A stretch of 64,000 bases of DNA. Source: Methylosinus trichosporium OB3b (GTDB lineage: Bacteria > Pseudomonadota > Alphaproteobacteria > Rhizobiales > Beijerinckiaceae). The DNA lies in the NCBI RefSeq assembly GCF_002752655.1, contig NZ_CP023739.1, forward strand, positions 1 through 64,000. The letters are read 5' to 3'. Below are positions 52,584-61,845 of the stretch, in pieces; positions within the stretch are counted from its first letter, which is position 1; each line of letters begins with the position of its first letter. The notes under the pieces were generated by a model. It did no database searches. It worked only from the letters and a program-made list of their open reading frames with translations, and was not told where the DNA came from. The position numbers and the translations under genes are program-made.

Positions 52584-53422
52584 CGAAGGTCTCCTGGTTG
52601 GAATGGGGCGAGCGGCGATGCGGGCTCCTTCGGATCGCCGGCGCCGAGATGCTCCGACCAGGACCATCGCCGTCCGAGCCCGCGAGTGGTCGTGAGGCCG
52701 CGACGGTGTGCGCGCCGCTCCATCTCAATTGAGATCGTCGCCAGCTCGGGATGGGTCACTGCGATCCAGTCGACCTCGTGCTTCTTGGAAGCCGGACACA
52801 TGAAGCAGGCCGATTTCAGCGGCGTCGGCAGGCCTTCGTCGGCAATGACCCGTTCGCAGATTTCGCGCGTCCAGCCCCATTCGGCGAGTGGATACCGATA
52901 GCGATGACCAGGCGGCCATTTTCCAGACGCCTTTACGATGCGCCTGGCGTCGGCCGGTCCGGCGTCATATCCGATGAGCTTCGTGACGAACGCCCCGTGC
53001 CTCCATCGGCGCTGGCGCCGATCCCAGCCGAACTGGTCGCGAGTAAACGCCCATTGGGGGTCCACCTTCCACTTCAACGAGCACGAATGGCCGCCGTATG
53101 CGAGCGACGGCAGAATGCTTTTGCGCAAGCATTCCTCGTGCAATGAGGTATCGCCCGCGCGTGGGCTTCGCCGACGGACGATGGTGATCGGCGGAAACGC
53201 ATTGGCGGCGAGCCACGCGCCGATGACGCCGAGATAGGCGATGGTTTCGGGCTTTTCCGATCCGGTGTCGGCGAACAGAATGAGGTTCGGCGATATGTTG
53301 CGATCGCGCAGACCGATCAGCATAGCGGTGCTGTCGACGCCGGCCCCATAGGCGACGATGATTGGATCGGAGCCGAAGGAGTCGCGAAACGCGTGGGAAG
53401 ATGCGTGAGCGAGGATCGTCAC
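52538..53422 (-). CDS. PP-loop ATPase, phosphoadenosine phosphosulfate reductase family (DndC-like), first copy
   Basis: 294 aa. The ATP-pyrophosphatase loop is IIVAYGAGVDSTAMLIGLRD (near residue 22), with the SGGxDS motif changed to GAGVDS. ILFADTGSEKPETIAYLG and the His/Cys part LAYGGHSCSLKWKVDP and ACFMCPASKKHEVDWIAV are typical of plasmid and phage members. These enzymes make adenylates; in DndC the target is sulfur modification of DNA, but no dnd partners are present here. Function in the plasmid is unknown. A second, different copy lies at 59684-60745. Confidence 0.78.
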   Translation of the reverse strand: MTILAHASSHAFRDSFGSDPIIVAYGAGVDSTAMLIGLRDRNISPNLILFADTGSEKPETIAYLGVIGAWLAANAFPPITIVRRRSPRAGDTSLHEECLRKSILPSLAYGGHSCSLKWKVDPQWAFTRDQFGWDRRQRRWRHGAFVTKLIGYDAGPADARRIVKASGKWPPGHRYRYPLAEWGWTREICERVIADEGLPTPLKSACFMCPASKKHEVDWIAVTHPELATISIEMERRAHRRGLTTTRGLGRRWSWSEHLGAGDPKEPASPLAPFQPGDLRCSRPQSFDLSEHHN

Positions 53423-53478
53423 GGGGGTGTCCTTTCGGGGATTTCATGATTTGATGGAGGCGGGCGCCGATCGACGTG

Positions 53479-56400
53479 TCAGGCCGCGGAGCTGGCTTCG
53501 GCGTTTCCGTCGTCATTCGCGGCGAGCGACGCGTCGAGCGCCGCCAGCTCGTCGCGTTTCGCGTCGAGCTCGTCCTCATAGGCGAAAGCTTCATCGAGGC
53601 GCCGGCGATAGGCCGGGAGGCGTTCGGCGGCGTCACTCATGGCGCGCTTCTGCTCGGCCAGATCCACTTCGAAGCGCGAGAGGCAATATTCGAGGCGGGA
53701 GATGACGCCGAGCGGCGTCAGATCGTGCGAATATTCGATATCGAAATGCCGGCCGGCGCGTTGCATCGTCAGCTCGACCTCGGCGAGCTTCTGGCGCTCG
53801 ACGGATTTCGCCGTTACGGACAAATCGAAGCCGCCGATGTTGGCCACGCGCCAGTCGCCGCCCTTGCCTTCGAACTCCCTGGCCCGGATGTTTTTGAGCA
53901 GGGCGGCGCCGGCGTCCTTGCGTTCGACGAATCGCTCGCCGTTCACCTCCATTCGGAAGGCGTCGCCGCGGGTCGGGATTCGCCGGGCGATGTCCTGCTC
54001 GATCTCGCCGATCCGCTTTTCGGCGTGACGGAGCGAGGCCTCGGTCGAGGAGATCGTGCGGCGGACGGCGTATTGATCGTCGAAATGCGCGTCGCGCAGA
54101 CGTTCCAGTCGAGCGATCTCGGCTTCGAGCCCGGCCTTCTGCATGAGCCTCGGGTCGCCCGATGCAATGGCCTTCGCCATGGCGAATTGATTGACCTGCG
54201 ATCCGGCGTCTTCCAGCCGACGGATGCTGCGGTCGCCGGACATGGCCATCTCGATGAACCGAGCTTTCCGCTCCAGCAATTGCCAGCCGGTCGCGTCGAC
54301 GCTGCCCTTGGTGGCGTAGGCGTAGAGCCCGATTTCGTCATTCTCGTTGCCCTGCCGCTCGATACGGCCTTCGCGCTGCTCGATGTGGGAAGGGAGCCAG
54401 GGAACGTCGAGGTGATGGAGGGCGATGAGGCGGCGCTGGGCGTTGACGCCCGTGCCCATCGTGTCGGACGATCCGATCACGATGCGGGTCTTGCCGGCGT
54501 TGATGTCCTGGAACAGGCGCTGCTTGGCGCTCGACTTCTTGTAGTCCTGCATGAAGGCGATCTGCTCGGCGGGAACGCCGAGCGCGACGAGCCGCGACTT
54601 CATCCAGCGATAGGCCGAGAAGCCGCGGGTCGCCTCGACGTTGAGCGTGCCGAGATCGGAGAAGATCATCTGCGCCGCCCCGGGCAGAAGGTAGGGAACG
54701 CCGTCAGCCCGCGTGTAGCGGCGATCGGAGGTCTCGCGCCAGATCGAATAGACATTGTCGATCAGGGAGTTGAGCTTGTTGCCGTCCTCATTTGCGGCGC
54801 CGGGGAGGACGAAGCGCAGATCGATGGCGGCGTGGCGGCCGTCGGTGATGACGGAGAGGAGAATGTCGTCGCCCTTCTCGGGCTTGCCCTTGCGCTGCTC
54901 GATGACGGCGATGCGCTGGGCGAGGATTTTCTGATAAGCCTTGAAGGCGTCAGTCGGCTCGGCCGTGACGATCTGGCGCTTGCCGCCCTTGACGCTCGGC
55001 AGGCGCAGATAATGGCGCAGGTCCGATTTGAGCACGACGTCGGCGACCGAGCGATACATGGCCATGAGATCGGCGACATTGACGAATTCCGAAAAGCGCG
55101 TGACCGGCTTGTAGAGGCCGGACGGCTGAAGCTCCAGCTCGGTTCGCGTCTCGCCGAAGGTCGCCGCCCAGGCGTCAAACTCGTGAATGCCGCGTTCTTC
55201 GAGCGTCTCCGGCTGCATGAATCGCTGGAGGGTGAACATTTCGCCGAGCGTGTTGGTGATCGGCGTGCCGGAGGCGAGGAGCAGAGCCCGGCCGGGGTTC
55301 TTTCCGTCGATGAAGCGGGATTTGACGAAGAGATCCCAGGCGCGCTGCGACCCGTCCGGATCGACGCCCTTCAGGCTCGTCATATTGGTGGCGAAGGAGA
55401 GTTTGCGGAACTCCTGCGCCTCGTCGACGATGAGTTGATCGACGCCCATCTCGCCGATGGTCAGGAGGTCGTCCTTACGGCTCTGCAAGGTCTCGAGCTT
55501 GGCTTCCAGCCCCTCCTTCATGCGCTCGATGCGCTTGCGCGAGATGCGGTCGTCGCCGTCGATCTTCTCGAGCAATTCGGAATAGCTGGCGAGGTGGTTC
55601 TGAATGAGCGCCTGCTCGAAGGCGGCAGGAGCCGGCACGAATTTGAAGGCGCTGTGGGTGATGATGATGCAGTCCCACTGCGCCGTGGCGGCGCGGGCGA
55701 GGAAGCGCTGGCGCTTGTCCTTGGAGAAATTCGTCTCGTCGGCGACCAGAATGCGGGCGTTCGGATAGAGCAGGAGGAATTCGCGGCTCGCCTGCGCCAG
55801 GCAATGACCGGGAACCACCAGCATCGCCTTGGCGACGAGGCCGAGCCGCTTCTGCTCCATGATGGCCGCGGCGATGGTGAAGGTCTTTCCGGCTCCGACC
55901 GAATGGGCGATGTAGGTTTTGCCGGCGCTGACGATGCGCCAGATCGCGCGCTTCTGGTGGTCGTAGAATTTGATGACGCTGCTCGCGCCGGGAAGCTGCA
56001 GATGGCCTCCGTCGAAGTGGCGCGGGACCAGATTGTTGAACTGGTCGTTGTAGATGCGGGTGAGCCGCTCGGCCCGCTCGACATTGGTCCAGACCCAGCG
56101 CTCGAACGCCGTCTTGATCTTGGCGAGCTTCTCCTTGGCCGCTTCGGTCTCGGCGGCGTTCAGCTCGCGCCGTTCTCTGCCGTCCTCCTTCCAGACGTCA
56201 TAGATTTGCGGGATCGACGAATTGAGCGCGTCGGCGAGCAGCAGGCCGGCGTTGCGGCGCGCCGTGCCCCATTCGGAGGTCGCCTCGGCGCGGCCGGAGA
56301 AGGCGGAGAGCTCGACGGTCCAGGAGGCGATCTCGACGGTGTGGCGGATCGAGGCCTTCACGCCGATGACATCGGCGACGAACCCCATGACGACGTCGAT

Positions 56401-58536
56401 CGGGATCCATGGCGCGCCGAGCCGCGCCGAAATATCCGACGGCTTCAGATCCTCGGGCTGGACAGGGCCGAGCGCCTCGACATTGCGCCGATAGCGCGGG
56501 TCGCGTTCGGCCGCGGCGATCGCGGCGGTGAGCTTGGTGCGCACCGAGCCGGACAGATAGGCGTCGGCGGTCTGCCAGCTTTCGAAGCCCTCGATCGTCG
56601 TCTGAGGATCGAGGAAGACGCGGTCGCCCAGCTCGGCGAGCGCTTCGTCGCGCAATCGGCCGAGGAGGTCGGCGATCCGGTCGATGTCGACAAGGCCGAG
56701 CTCGTGCAGGGTTACGGCGAGGGCGTCCGCCGCGCTCTCGATCGTCGGCGTCGCCGGCGGATGCAGCACGCGCTCGGAAAAGATCGGCCCCTTCTTCGCC
56801 ACGCCGGTCTCGACGTCGTAATCTTCGATCGAGGCGACGAGCCAGACGTCGGGGTCGTCGAGGAAGGGCTGGAGATTGGGGCGGCGCTGCGTCTCGCGCG
56901 CCTCGCCGGTCTTCGGATCGGTGGTCTCGCTGATGGTGGTGAGATTGATCGCTCCGAAATTGCGCAGGAAGCTGTTGTAGGCGATGCGCAGGCGCGTCTG
57001 GGCCGGCCCCCAGGGCTCGTTGGCTTCCTGGGCGCGCAGGACCTCGCGGATGGCGTCCCGGATCGGGATGAGGGTGCGAATGATGCGGGCGTGCTTTGCG
57101 GGAATGCCTTCGCCTCCCTTGCCGCCGCGCACCTCGATCTTGCGCGGCGCGCCATCGATAATCTGCATCAGCGCGTCGTCGACGATGACGAAGCTTCCCT
57201 CCTTGATCGTCGCGCCTTCCGCGGCGGTCCCGATGCGAAGGGCAGGGCGGTTCGGCGCGGATGCGGCCGATCGCGCGCTCGGCTGATGGATTCCGCGCGG
57301 CAGACGCGAAACGGCGGCGTCGATTTGCTCGTCGAGCGCGGCGCGATCCTTTCGCAGGCAGGTGTAGGTCGGGCCATAGGCGCTGCTGGTCCGCGCGTGG
57401 AGCCCCATGACCATCTCTGGATGATCGATGAAATACCGATTGATCGAGAGAGCCTCCTCGCCATCCTCGGCGGGGACCGCTTCGGCGAGGCCGTCCCAGA
57501 GCGCGCCGCCGGGCTCCTGGTCAGCGGCGCGCTTCTGCAGGAACAGGATGTCGACGACGACGTCGGTTCCCGCAGTTGCGTTCATGGCTCCCTCGGGAAG
57601 CCGGATCGCGCCGACGAGATCAGCCATGGCGGCGATGTGGGCGCGCGCCTTGTCGTCGACCTTGTCCATGGTCCAGCGGCTGGTGACGAAGGCGGCGAGG
57701 CCGCCCGGCTTCAGGCGCTCGACCGACCGCGCGATGAAATAATCATGCAGCGAAAGGTCGAGGCGCTCTGCCCCGTCGAGACGCGCGCGGCGGTCACTGA
57801 ACGGCGGATTGCCGATGACAAGGTCGAAGCTCTCGGAGAGGCGCGCCTTCGTAAAATCCTCGCGCCGGATCCAGGCGTTCGGAAACAGCTGAGCCGCGAT
57901 GCGCGCGGTGGTGGCGTCCATCTCGACGCCGGTGAGGCTCGATTTGCCGGCGAGCGCTTCCGGCATGAGGGAGAAGAAGAGCCCTGTCCCGCATCCCGGC
58001 TCCAGGATCGAGCCGCCGCAAAAGCCCATGCGCTGGACGGCGCGCCAGATGGCGCGGATGATGAACTCCGGCGTGTAATGGGCATATTGCGTGGCGCGGG
58101 CGAGGCTCGCCAGCTCTTCGCGCGGGACGAGCCGCTCCAGCTCCTCGCCCAAATCCTCCCAGCCTTCAGCGAAGGTCTCGCCGGCGCGGCGGAACATCAT
58201 GTCGGCGAGGTCGCGCGCGCCGAAGCCGACGAAGCGGCTCAGGACGTCCTGCTCCTCCGAAGTCGCATTCCGCTTTTCAGCCTCGATGTCGAGCGCCAGC
58301 CGGATGGCGGCGAGGTTGTCGGCGGCGCGGGCCTTCCAGCCGTGGGCGAGCTGGCGGTCGCCGCGAAGCACGAAGTCCTGCGCGGGAATGGCAGGCGCCT
58401 CCGCGACGGCCGGCGCTTCGTTCTCTACGGGGATATCGGTCGAGGGGCGAAAACTTCCGCCGTCGAGCGTCAATCCCCCGGAGAGGCTGGTGGAATCGAA
58501 CAGAGAAAGCGTCAACTGATTGCTGTCTTTTGCCAT
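53479..58536 (-). CDS. Very large DNA methylase-helicase (N6-adenine methylase plus SF2 helicase)
   Basis: 1685 aa. The methylase part has motif I ILEPGCGTGLFFSLMPEAL (near 179) and the catalytic DLVIGNPPFSDRR (near 245), an adenine-N6 type. A helicase part follows: Walker A HSVGAGKTFTIAAAIM (near 882), DEAQEFRK box (near 1039) and motif VI HIEQREGRIERQGNENDEIG (near 1390). Similar giant proteins occur in the leading regions of conjugative plasmids and in phages, and are thought to protect entering DNA. The opposite strand is open for 1964 codons, but that is a GC effect. No strong promoter element directly before it except a weak hairpin. Confidence 0.9.
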   Translation of the reverse strand: MAKDSNQLTLSLFDSTSLSGGLTLDGGSFRPSTDIPVENEAPAVAEAPAIPAQDFVLRGDRQLAHGWKARAADNLAAIRLALDIEAEKRNATSEEQDVLSRFVGFGARDLADMMFRRAGETFAEGWEDLGEELERLVPREELASLARATQYAHYTPEFIIRAIWRAVQRMGFCGGSILEPGCGTGLFFSLMPEALAGKSSLTGVEMDATTARIAAQLFPNAWIRREDFTKARLSESFDLVIGNPPFSDRRARLDGAERLDLSLHDYFIARSVERLKPGGLAAFVTSRWTMDKVDDKARAHIAAMADLVGAIRLPEGAMNATAGTDVVVDILFLQKRAADQEPGGALWDGLAEAVPAEDGEEALSINRYFIDHPEMVMGLHARTSSAYGPTYTCLRKDRAALDEQIDAAVSRLPRGIHQPSARSAASAPNRPALRIGTAAEGATIKEGSFVIVDDALMQIIDGAPRKIEVRGGKGGEGIPAKHARIIRTLIPIRDAIREVLRAQEANEPWGPAQTRLRIAYNSFLRNFGAINLTTISETTDPKTGEARETQRRPNLQPFLDDPDVWLVASIEDYDVETGVAKKGPIFSERVLHPPATPTIESAADALAVTLHELGLVDIDRIADLLGRLRDEALAELGDRVFLDPQTTIEGFESWQTADAYLSGSVRTKLTAAIAAAERDPRYRRNVEALGPVQPEDLKPSDISARLGAPWIPIDVVMGFVADVIGVKASIRHTVEIASWTVELSAFSGRAEATSEWGTARRNAGLLLADALNSSIPQIYDVWKEDGRERRELNAAETEAAKEKLAKIKTAFERWVWTNVERAERLTRIYNDQFNNLVPRHFDGGHLQLPGASSVIKFYDHQKRAIWRIVSAGKTYIAHSVGAGKTFTIAAAIMEQKRLGLVAKAMLVVPGHCLAQASREFLLLYPNARILVADETNFSKDKRQRFLARAATAQWDCIIITHSAFKFVPAPAAFEQALIQNHLASYSELLEKIDGDDRISRKRIERMKEGLEAKLETLQSRKDDLLTIGEMGVDQLIVDEAQEFRKLSFATNMTSLKGVDPDGSQRAWDLFVKSRFIDGKNPGRALLLASGTPITNTLGEMFTLQRFMQPETLEERGIHEFDAWAATFGETRTELELQPSGLYKPVTRFSEFVNVADLMAMYRSVADVVLKSDLRHYLRLPSVKGGKRQIVTAEPTDAFKAYQKILAQRIAVIEQRKGKPEKGDDILLSVITDGRHAAIDLRFVLPGAANEDGNKLNSLIDNVYSIWRETSDRRYTRADGVPYLLPGAAQMIFSDLGTLNVEATRGFSAYRWMKSRLVALGVPAEQIAFMQDYKKSSAKQRLFQDINAGKTRIVIGSSDTMGTGVNAQRRLIALHHLDVPWLPSHIEQREGRIERQGNENDEIGLYAYATKGSVDATGWQLLERKARFIEMAMSGDRSIRRLEDAGSQVNQFAMAKAIASGDPRLMQKAGLEAEIARLERLRDAHFDDQYAVRRTISSTEASLRHAEKRIGEIEQDIARRIPTRGDAFRMEVNGERFVERKDAGAALLKNIRAREFEGKGGDWRVANIGGFDLSVTAKSVERQKLAEVELTMQRAGRHFDIEYSHDLTPLGVISRLEYCLSRFEVDLAEQKRAMSDAAERLPAYRRRLDEAFAYEDELDAKRDELAALDASLAANDDGNAEASSAA

Positions 58537-58638
58537 GGCGAGAAAACCTTTCGGCGAGCACGAAAAAGCCCGGCGCGCGATGGGCGGCCGGGCGTGGGCA
58601 GAAGGACGAATGTGCGAAGGGGAAGCTTCGGGACGGAC

Positions 58639-58965
58639 TCACCAGGGTCCGAAGGCGGCTTCGATGGCAAAGCGCTCGCGTCGATCGACGAGGTCCAGGG
58701 CGCGGATATGCAGCGCGGAGCCTGCTCGCGCCCGCGCGACGACATGCGCCCAGGCCTCTCTGTCGTCGTGAAATTTCGGCGGACCTTGCTCCGGGTTGTC
58801 GAACTTCTGCAGCTCGATGTGCGGCGCGTCGTCGCGATAATTGCCGCAATCGGATATCACCCAGCCGTCGCGGCGTGCGGCCTCGTGATCGAACGCGTCG
58901 AGACTGAACGCCGCCGCAGTGGCGGCGTCGCGAATTTCGGATCCAGTCGTGCTGAACTGTTGCAT
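58639..58965 (-). CDS. Hypothetical plasmid protein
   Basis: 108 aa. SEIRDAATAAAFSLDAFDHE, DGWVISDCGNYRDDAPHIEL and EAWAHVVARARAGSALHIRA. AGGAG before ATG 58965. It lies between the giant methylase-helicase and a branched repeat, and probably heads the operon containing the giant gene. Not recognised. Confidence 0.6.
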   Translation of the reverse strand: MQQFSTTGSEIRDAATAAAFSLDAFDHEAARRDGWVISDCGNYRDDAPHIELQKFDNPEQGPPKFHDDREAWAHVVARARAGSALHIRALDLVDRRERFAIEAAFGPW

Positions 58966-59017
58966 CGGAGTCTCCTCTCGATCTTCTTCTCGAAGACCCC
59001 GATCCCGAACCGAGGAC

Positions 59018-59109
59018 GAATGGCTGGGGCAAAGGCGGCGCCTCGTGCGCCGGGATCGATCCGGCCCAGCGAAGCGGCCGGAGCGACCCACCCTTTGCGG
59101 CGGCCATTC
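59018..59109 (-). promoter_or_regulatory. GCAAAGG-type branched inverted repeat (element D)
   Basis: The outer arms GAATGGC..GGGGCAAAGG (59018-59035) and CCTTTGCGGC..GCCATTC (59092-59109) pair over GCAAAGG/CCTTTGC and GAATGGC/GCCATTC; the A in the first is matched by T in the second, unlike elements A, C and E. Inside, CCGGCC and GGCCGG pair (59061-59066, 59076-59081). A long pyrimidine tract (CCTTCCTTTTCTCGTTCCTC and on) follows from 59122. It is 52 bases before the start at 58965. Confidence 0.75.
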
Positions 59110-59184
59110 GTTCGCGGTAACGCCTTCCTTTTCTCGTTCCTCTTTTTCTATTTCCTTCTTTTCGGACCTACGAATTGCGCGGCG

Positions 59185-59619
59185 TCACGAATGGGGCCGA
59201 ACGAGTCGCGCCGCCGGCGTCTTGTCACGCGCAATACGTTCCGAGAGCCAGCGCCGACAATCGATCCTGTCGACGACGCGCTGCGCGCCGAGATCGAGCA
59301 GACAGGCTGCGCCACCGAATGCGTCGAACGAGGGGAACGCGCAGCCCTGACTCCATTGGAAGCCCCATAAGCCCGTCAGTCCGAACGTCCTCGCACAGCG
59401 CTGAACGAACGCGATCACTTGCTCGGGATCGCCATCTTCGCCGGAGACGATACGAAGACTTCCTCGATCGAGGTCGCAGGCCTTCACGGTGAAGCAGATG
59501 CGCTCATATCTGGCGTCGAGCTCCTCGGCATATCGCTCATAGAGAGTGAGAGCCGATGGCAGAAACTCGGCGCGACCGAGTGGAAGAACGCAGGAAAAAT
59601 GCGTGTAGGAGCGGGACAT
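59185..59619 (-). CDS. Hypothetical plasmid protein
   Basis: 144 aa. SRSYTHFSCVLPLGRAEFLP, LYERYAEELDARYERICFTV, GEDGDPEQVIAFVQRCARTF and GLTGLWGFQWSQGCAFPSFD with an Asp/Glu-rich middle. AGGAGA 7 bases before ATG 59619. Not recognised. Next to the second PP-loop gene on the same strand, so probably in its operon. Confidence 0.6.
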   Translation of the reverse strand: MSRSYTHFSCVLPLGRAEFLPSALTLYERYAEELDARYERICFTVKACDLDRGSLRIVSGEDGDPEQVIAFVQRCARTFGLTGLWGFQWSQGCAFPSFDAFGGAACLLDLGAQRVVDRIDCRRWLSERIARDKTPAARLVRPHS

Positions 59620-59683
59620 GGCGATGTCTCCTCTGGGAGGCGAGAAACGGATTGTGAAAAAGGGAAGCCGAGAACTGCGGGTG

Positions 59684-60745
59684 TCAGCCGGGACCGGCGG
59701 CGTCGCCGAAGGCGCCGGCGGGCAGACGCCAGGATTCGGTGGATGTGCGTATCGGTGGCGACCAATGCTCGGACATGGCGAGCTGGACCAGGTCTGACCG
59801 AGCGAGCGCGGCCGGATAGGGTCTGCCGCGATCGGCGACGGCATGGATCGAAGCGTCGCGTTTGACGGTGCAGCCGAAGCGGCGTTCGTATTCGGCAATC
59901 GTCTCGAAGCGTTCCGGCGCCATCCATCTGATCGTCGCCAACTGATCGGGCGACGCGAAGATGCAGTGCATGCAGGAGACGCGGCCGAAGCCGAGCTGAT
60001 AGGCGACGTGCGGAATAACGCCGTGATGCCGGAGCAGATCCCAGACTTGTCGTTCCTCCAAGCCGTGGATCGGACGCCAATGGTCGACATGGCGACGCCG
60101 GCGCGGACCGCCGCGTGTGTCGGTGCGATGCGCCTCGAACGTCAGATAGAGAGCCCTCGCTGGGCTCTCCTCGGCGCGTTCGCCGGTGACGACGAGCGTG
60201 CGCTTGCCGAGGAAGCGCGGCGAATTGCAGATCATGCTTCGCATCACGTCGATTTTCGCGACGGGGCTACACCAACGAAGCCGCAAATCTCCCGTCACCT
60301 GCGGAAACCGCAGACGCGTGCCGGGAACGCCGTGACCGCCGACCGTCGTGACGCCTCCTTCCGGCGTCTCGAACATCACCGACGCGGTGGGCTCGCTATC
60401 ACGCAACATCTCACGGCGCAGTCCGCCGTCGCGCCATGAGAAGTAGAGCGGAACGCCGAAGGACTCGGCGAGCGCTCGGCAATAGCCTGCCGTGATCGGC
60501 CAATCGAACGTGGGCGGCCCGCGACCGTCGACGTCGTGATGATGCAGCTCGATCCGAGTGGGATCGACGCCTTCATCGATGAGATGAAGGAGTGTTCCAA
60601 CTGAATCTTTGCCTCCAGATGAGGCAATCAATATGTAGTCGTAGCTCCTGAGATCAGGAGCGATGGAGGATTCGGGGCGAGAGCGAGCGTGCAGATTCTC
60701 GTCGCCTGCGAGGTTCGTCGATATGGCGCGTGTCATGGCGATCAC
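59684..60745 (-). CDS. PP-loop ATPase, phosphoadenosine phosphosulfate reductase family (DndC-like), second copy
   Basis: 353 aa. The PP-loop YILIASSGGKDSVGTLLHLI near residue 40 has the full SGGKDS. Further features: LHHHDVDGRGPPTFDWPITA, LRLRWCSPVAKIDVMRSMIC, VTGERAEESPARA and the Cys pair FGRVSCMHCIFASPDQLATI. It differs from the copy at 52538-53422 and is closer to the DndC-like plasmid type. The start is GTG 60745 overlapping the ArdC-like stop (GTGA), or ATG 60736. The DNA target or substrate is unknown; no other dnd genes are present. Confidence 0.8.
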   Translation of the reverse strand: MIAMTRAISTNLAGDENLHARSRPESSIAPDLRSYDYILIASSGGKDSVGTLLHLIDEGVDPTRIELHHHDVDGRGPPTFDWPITAGYCRALAESFGVPLYFSWRDGGLRREMLRDSEPTASVMFETPEGGVTTVGGHGVPGTRLRFPQVTGDLRLRWCSPVAKIDVMRSMICNSPRFLGKRTLVVTGERAEESPARALYLTFEAHRTDTRGGPRRRRHVDHWRPIHGLEERQVWDLLRHHGVIPHVAYQLGFGRVSCMHCIFASPDQLATIRWMAPERFETIAEYERRFGCTVKRDASIHAVADRGRPYPAALARSDLVQLAMSEHWSPPIRTSTESWRLPAGAFGDAAGPG

Positions 60746-61719
60746 GCGGCCTCGACGAGGGGCGCGTCGCTATCGGCAGCGTCCTGTTCATCCGAGTCGC
60801 TGTGGCTTTCAGCGAAGTCTGGATGAAAGGCGAGGCAGAAATCCGCTGCCTTCTGCGCGGCGGCGGCTGCGCGAAAGATTTCGCGCTTGTCGCTCTTGAG
60901 GCGCTCTAGCCAAAATGCTACATAACTCGCGTGGTTCTCGATTTCAGTCGGCAGACCGAGTTCTGTGTTGACGAAACAACTTGCTAAATCGGCCACTAAC
61001 TCTTCGAACGCGTATTTCGCGGAGCCGAATACTCCCGTCAGATCGCGGTTCAGACGGCTCGGCGCCGCTGTCCAGTGGCAAAGTTCATGAATCTCGACCG
61101 AGGCGAGCGCTTCAGGCGAACGGAACGCGTTTTTCGGCGGCAAATGAATGCTATCGGTAGACGGGCGGTAGAAGGCCTGATCCCCGCCAATATGGACAAT
61201 GGCGCGGCTGTTCCGCATGATGATGTCCGGCGCGTCGAATCGACGCCATGGCGCCTCTTCGATCGTGGGCGGCGTAAACGCCGGAATACCGTCTATCTGC
61301 GAGCCGTTGAAAACAGTGAAAGAGCGAAGCAGCGGGATGTTGCGCGTGTGCTCTTCTCCATCCGAAGGCGCGTCGCGATCTTCGACCTGAAGCTGCTTGT
61401 AGAAGTATATTGTGGTTCCCTTCTCGCCGGCGCGCACCTGCCAGCCCCTGTCCTTCGCCTGCTTGTAGCTGCAAAAGCGAGGATCGCCATTCGCGAAGGA
61501 GAATTGCGACATGCCGAGCAAGAGGACGTTGATCCCGTGATACCGGCGTCCGGTCGTTGCGTTGATCGGCGAGAGCGGCCCGGCGGCCGTGTCGGGGTTC
61601 CAGGGTCTGCGCCAGGGGGCGACGCCCTGTTCAAGCGCAGCGACGATGCGATCGGTCACGTCTCGGTAGTGATCGCGACGCGCGGGCGCGCGTCCATTGC
61701 TCTTCAATTTGCCGTTCAT
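60742..61719 (-). CDS. ArdC-like antirestriction protein (ssDNA-binding domain plus zinc protease-like domain)
   Basis: 325 aa. The N-terminal DUF1738-type part (DHYRDVTDRIVAALEQGVAP, WRRPWNPDTAAGPLSPINAT, YHGINVLLLGMSQF) is followed by KQAKDRGWQVRAGEKGTTIY and the metallopeptidase-like site SVEIHELCHWTAAPSRLNRD (HEXXH-type near 215) with further acidic residues in FEELVADLASCF. ArdC proteins protect incoming single-stranded plasmid DNA from host restriction. It is the first gene after element A and is coupled to the second PP-loop gene. Confidence 0.87.
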   Translation of the reverse strand: MNGKLKSNGRAPARRDHYRDVTDRIVAALEQGVAPWRRPWNPDTAAGPLSPINATTGRRYHGINVLLLGMSQFSFANGDPRFCSYKQAKDRGWQVRAGEKGTTIYFYKQLQVEDRDAPSDGEEHTRNIPLLRSFTVFNGSQIDGIPAFTPPTIEEAPWRRFDAPDIIMRNSRAIVHIGGDQAFYRPSTDSIHLPPKNAFRSPEALASVEIHELCHWTAAPSRLNRDLTGVFGSAKYAFEELVADLASCFVNTELGLPTEIENHASYVAFWLERLKSDKREIFRAAAAAQKAADFCLAFHPDFAESHSDSDEQDAADSDAPLVEAA

Positions 61720-61773
61720 GGGATTCGTCTCCGTTTCAGGTCTCGGAACGAAATCCCACGCCCCGCATCACGG

Positions 61774-61845
61774 CCGCCGGGGCAAGGGCGGGCTCGCCGC
61801 TCGCGGCGAGACCGGGCGCGCGCGCCTTTACCCTTGCGGCGGCGA
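61774..61845 (-). promoter_or_regulatory. GCAAGGG-type branched inverted repeat (element A)
   Basis: The outer arms CCGCC-GGG-GCAAGGG (61774-61788) and CCCTTGC-GGCGG (61831-61842) pair with a 3-base bulge. Inside are CTCGCCGC-TC-GCGGCGAG (61793-61810) and the palindrome GGCGCGCGCGCC (61815-61826). A pyrimidine-rich stretch (CTTTCCGCTGTTCATTCTCT) follows at about 61866. It is 54 bases before the ArdC-like start and stands in the divergent spacer to the MucR-like gene. Confidence 0.75.

Noticed and set aside
53476..59370. 1964-codon open frame on the plus strand
   Set aside because: Antisense to the methylase-helicase gene, whose motifs are clear; the frame stays open because of GC-rich codons and has no domain or ribosome site.
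40222..61845. The branched repeats as ordinary terminators of plus-strand transcription
   Set aside because: The pyrimidine tracts lie roughly 10-35 bases past the stems rather than directly after them, and the elements sit before minus-strand starts, not after plus-strand stops.
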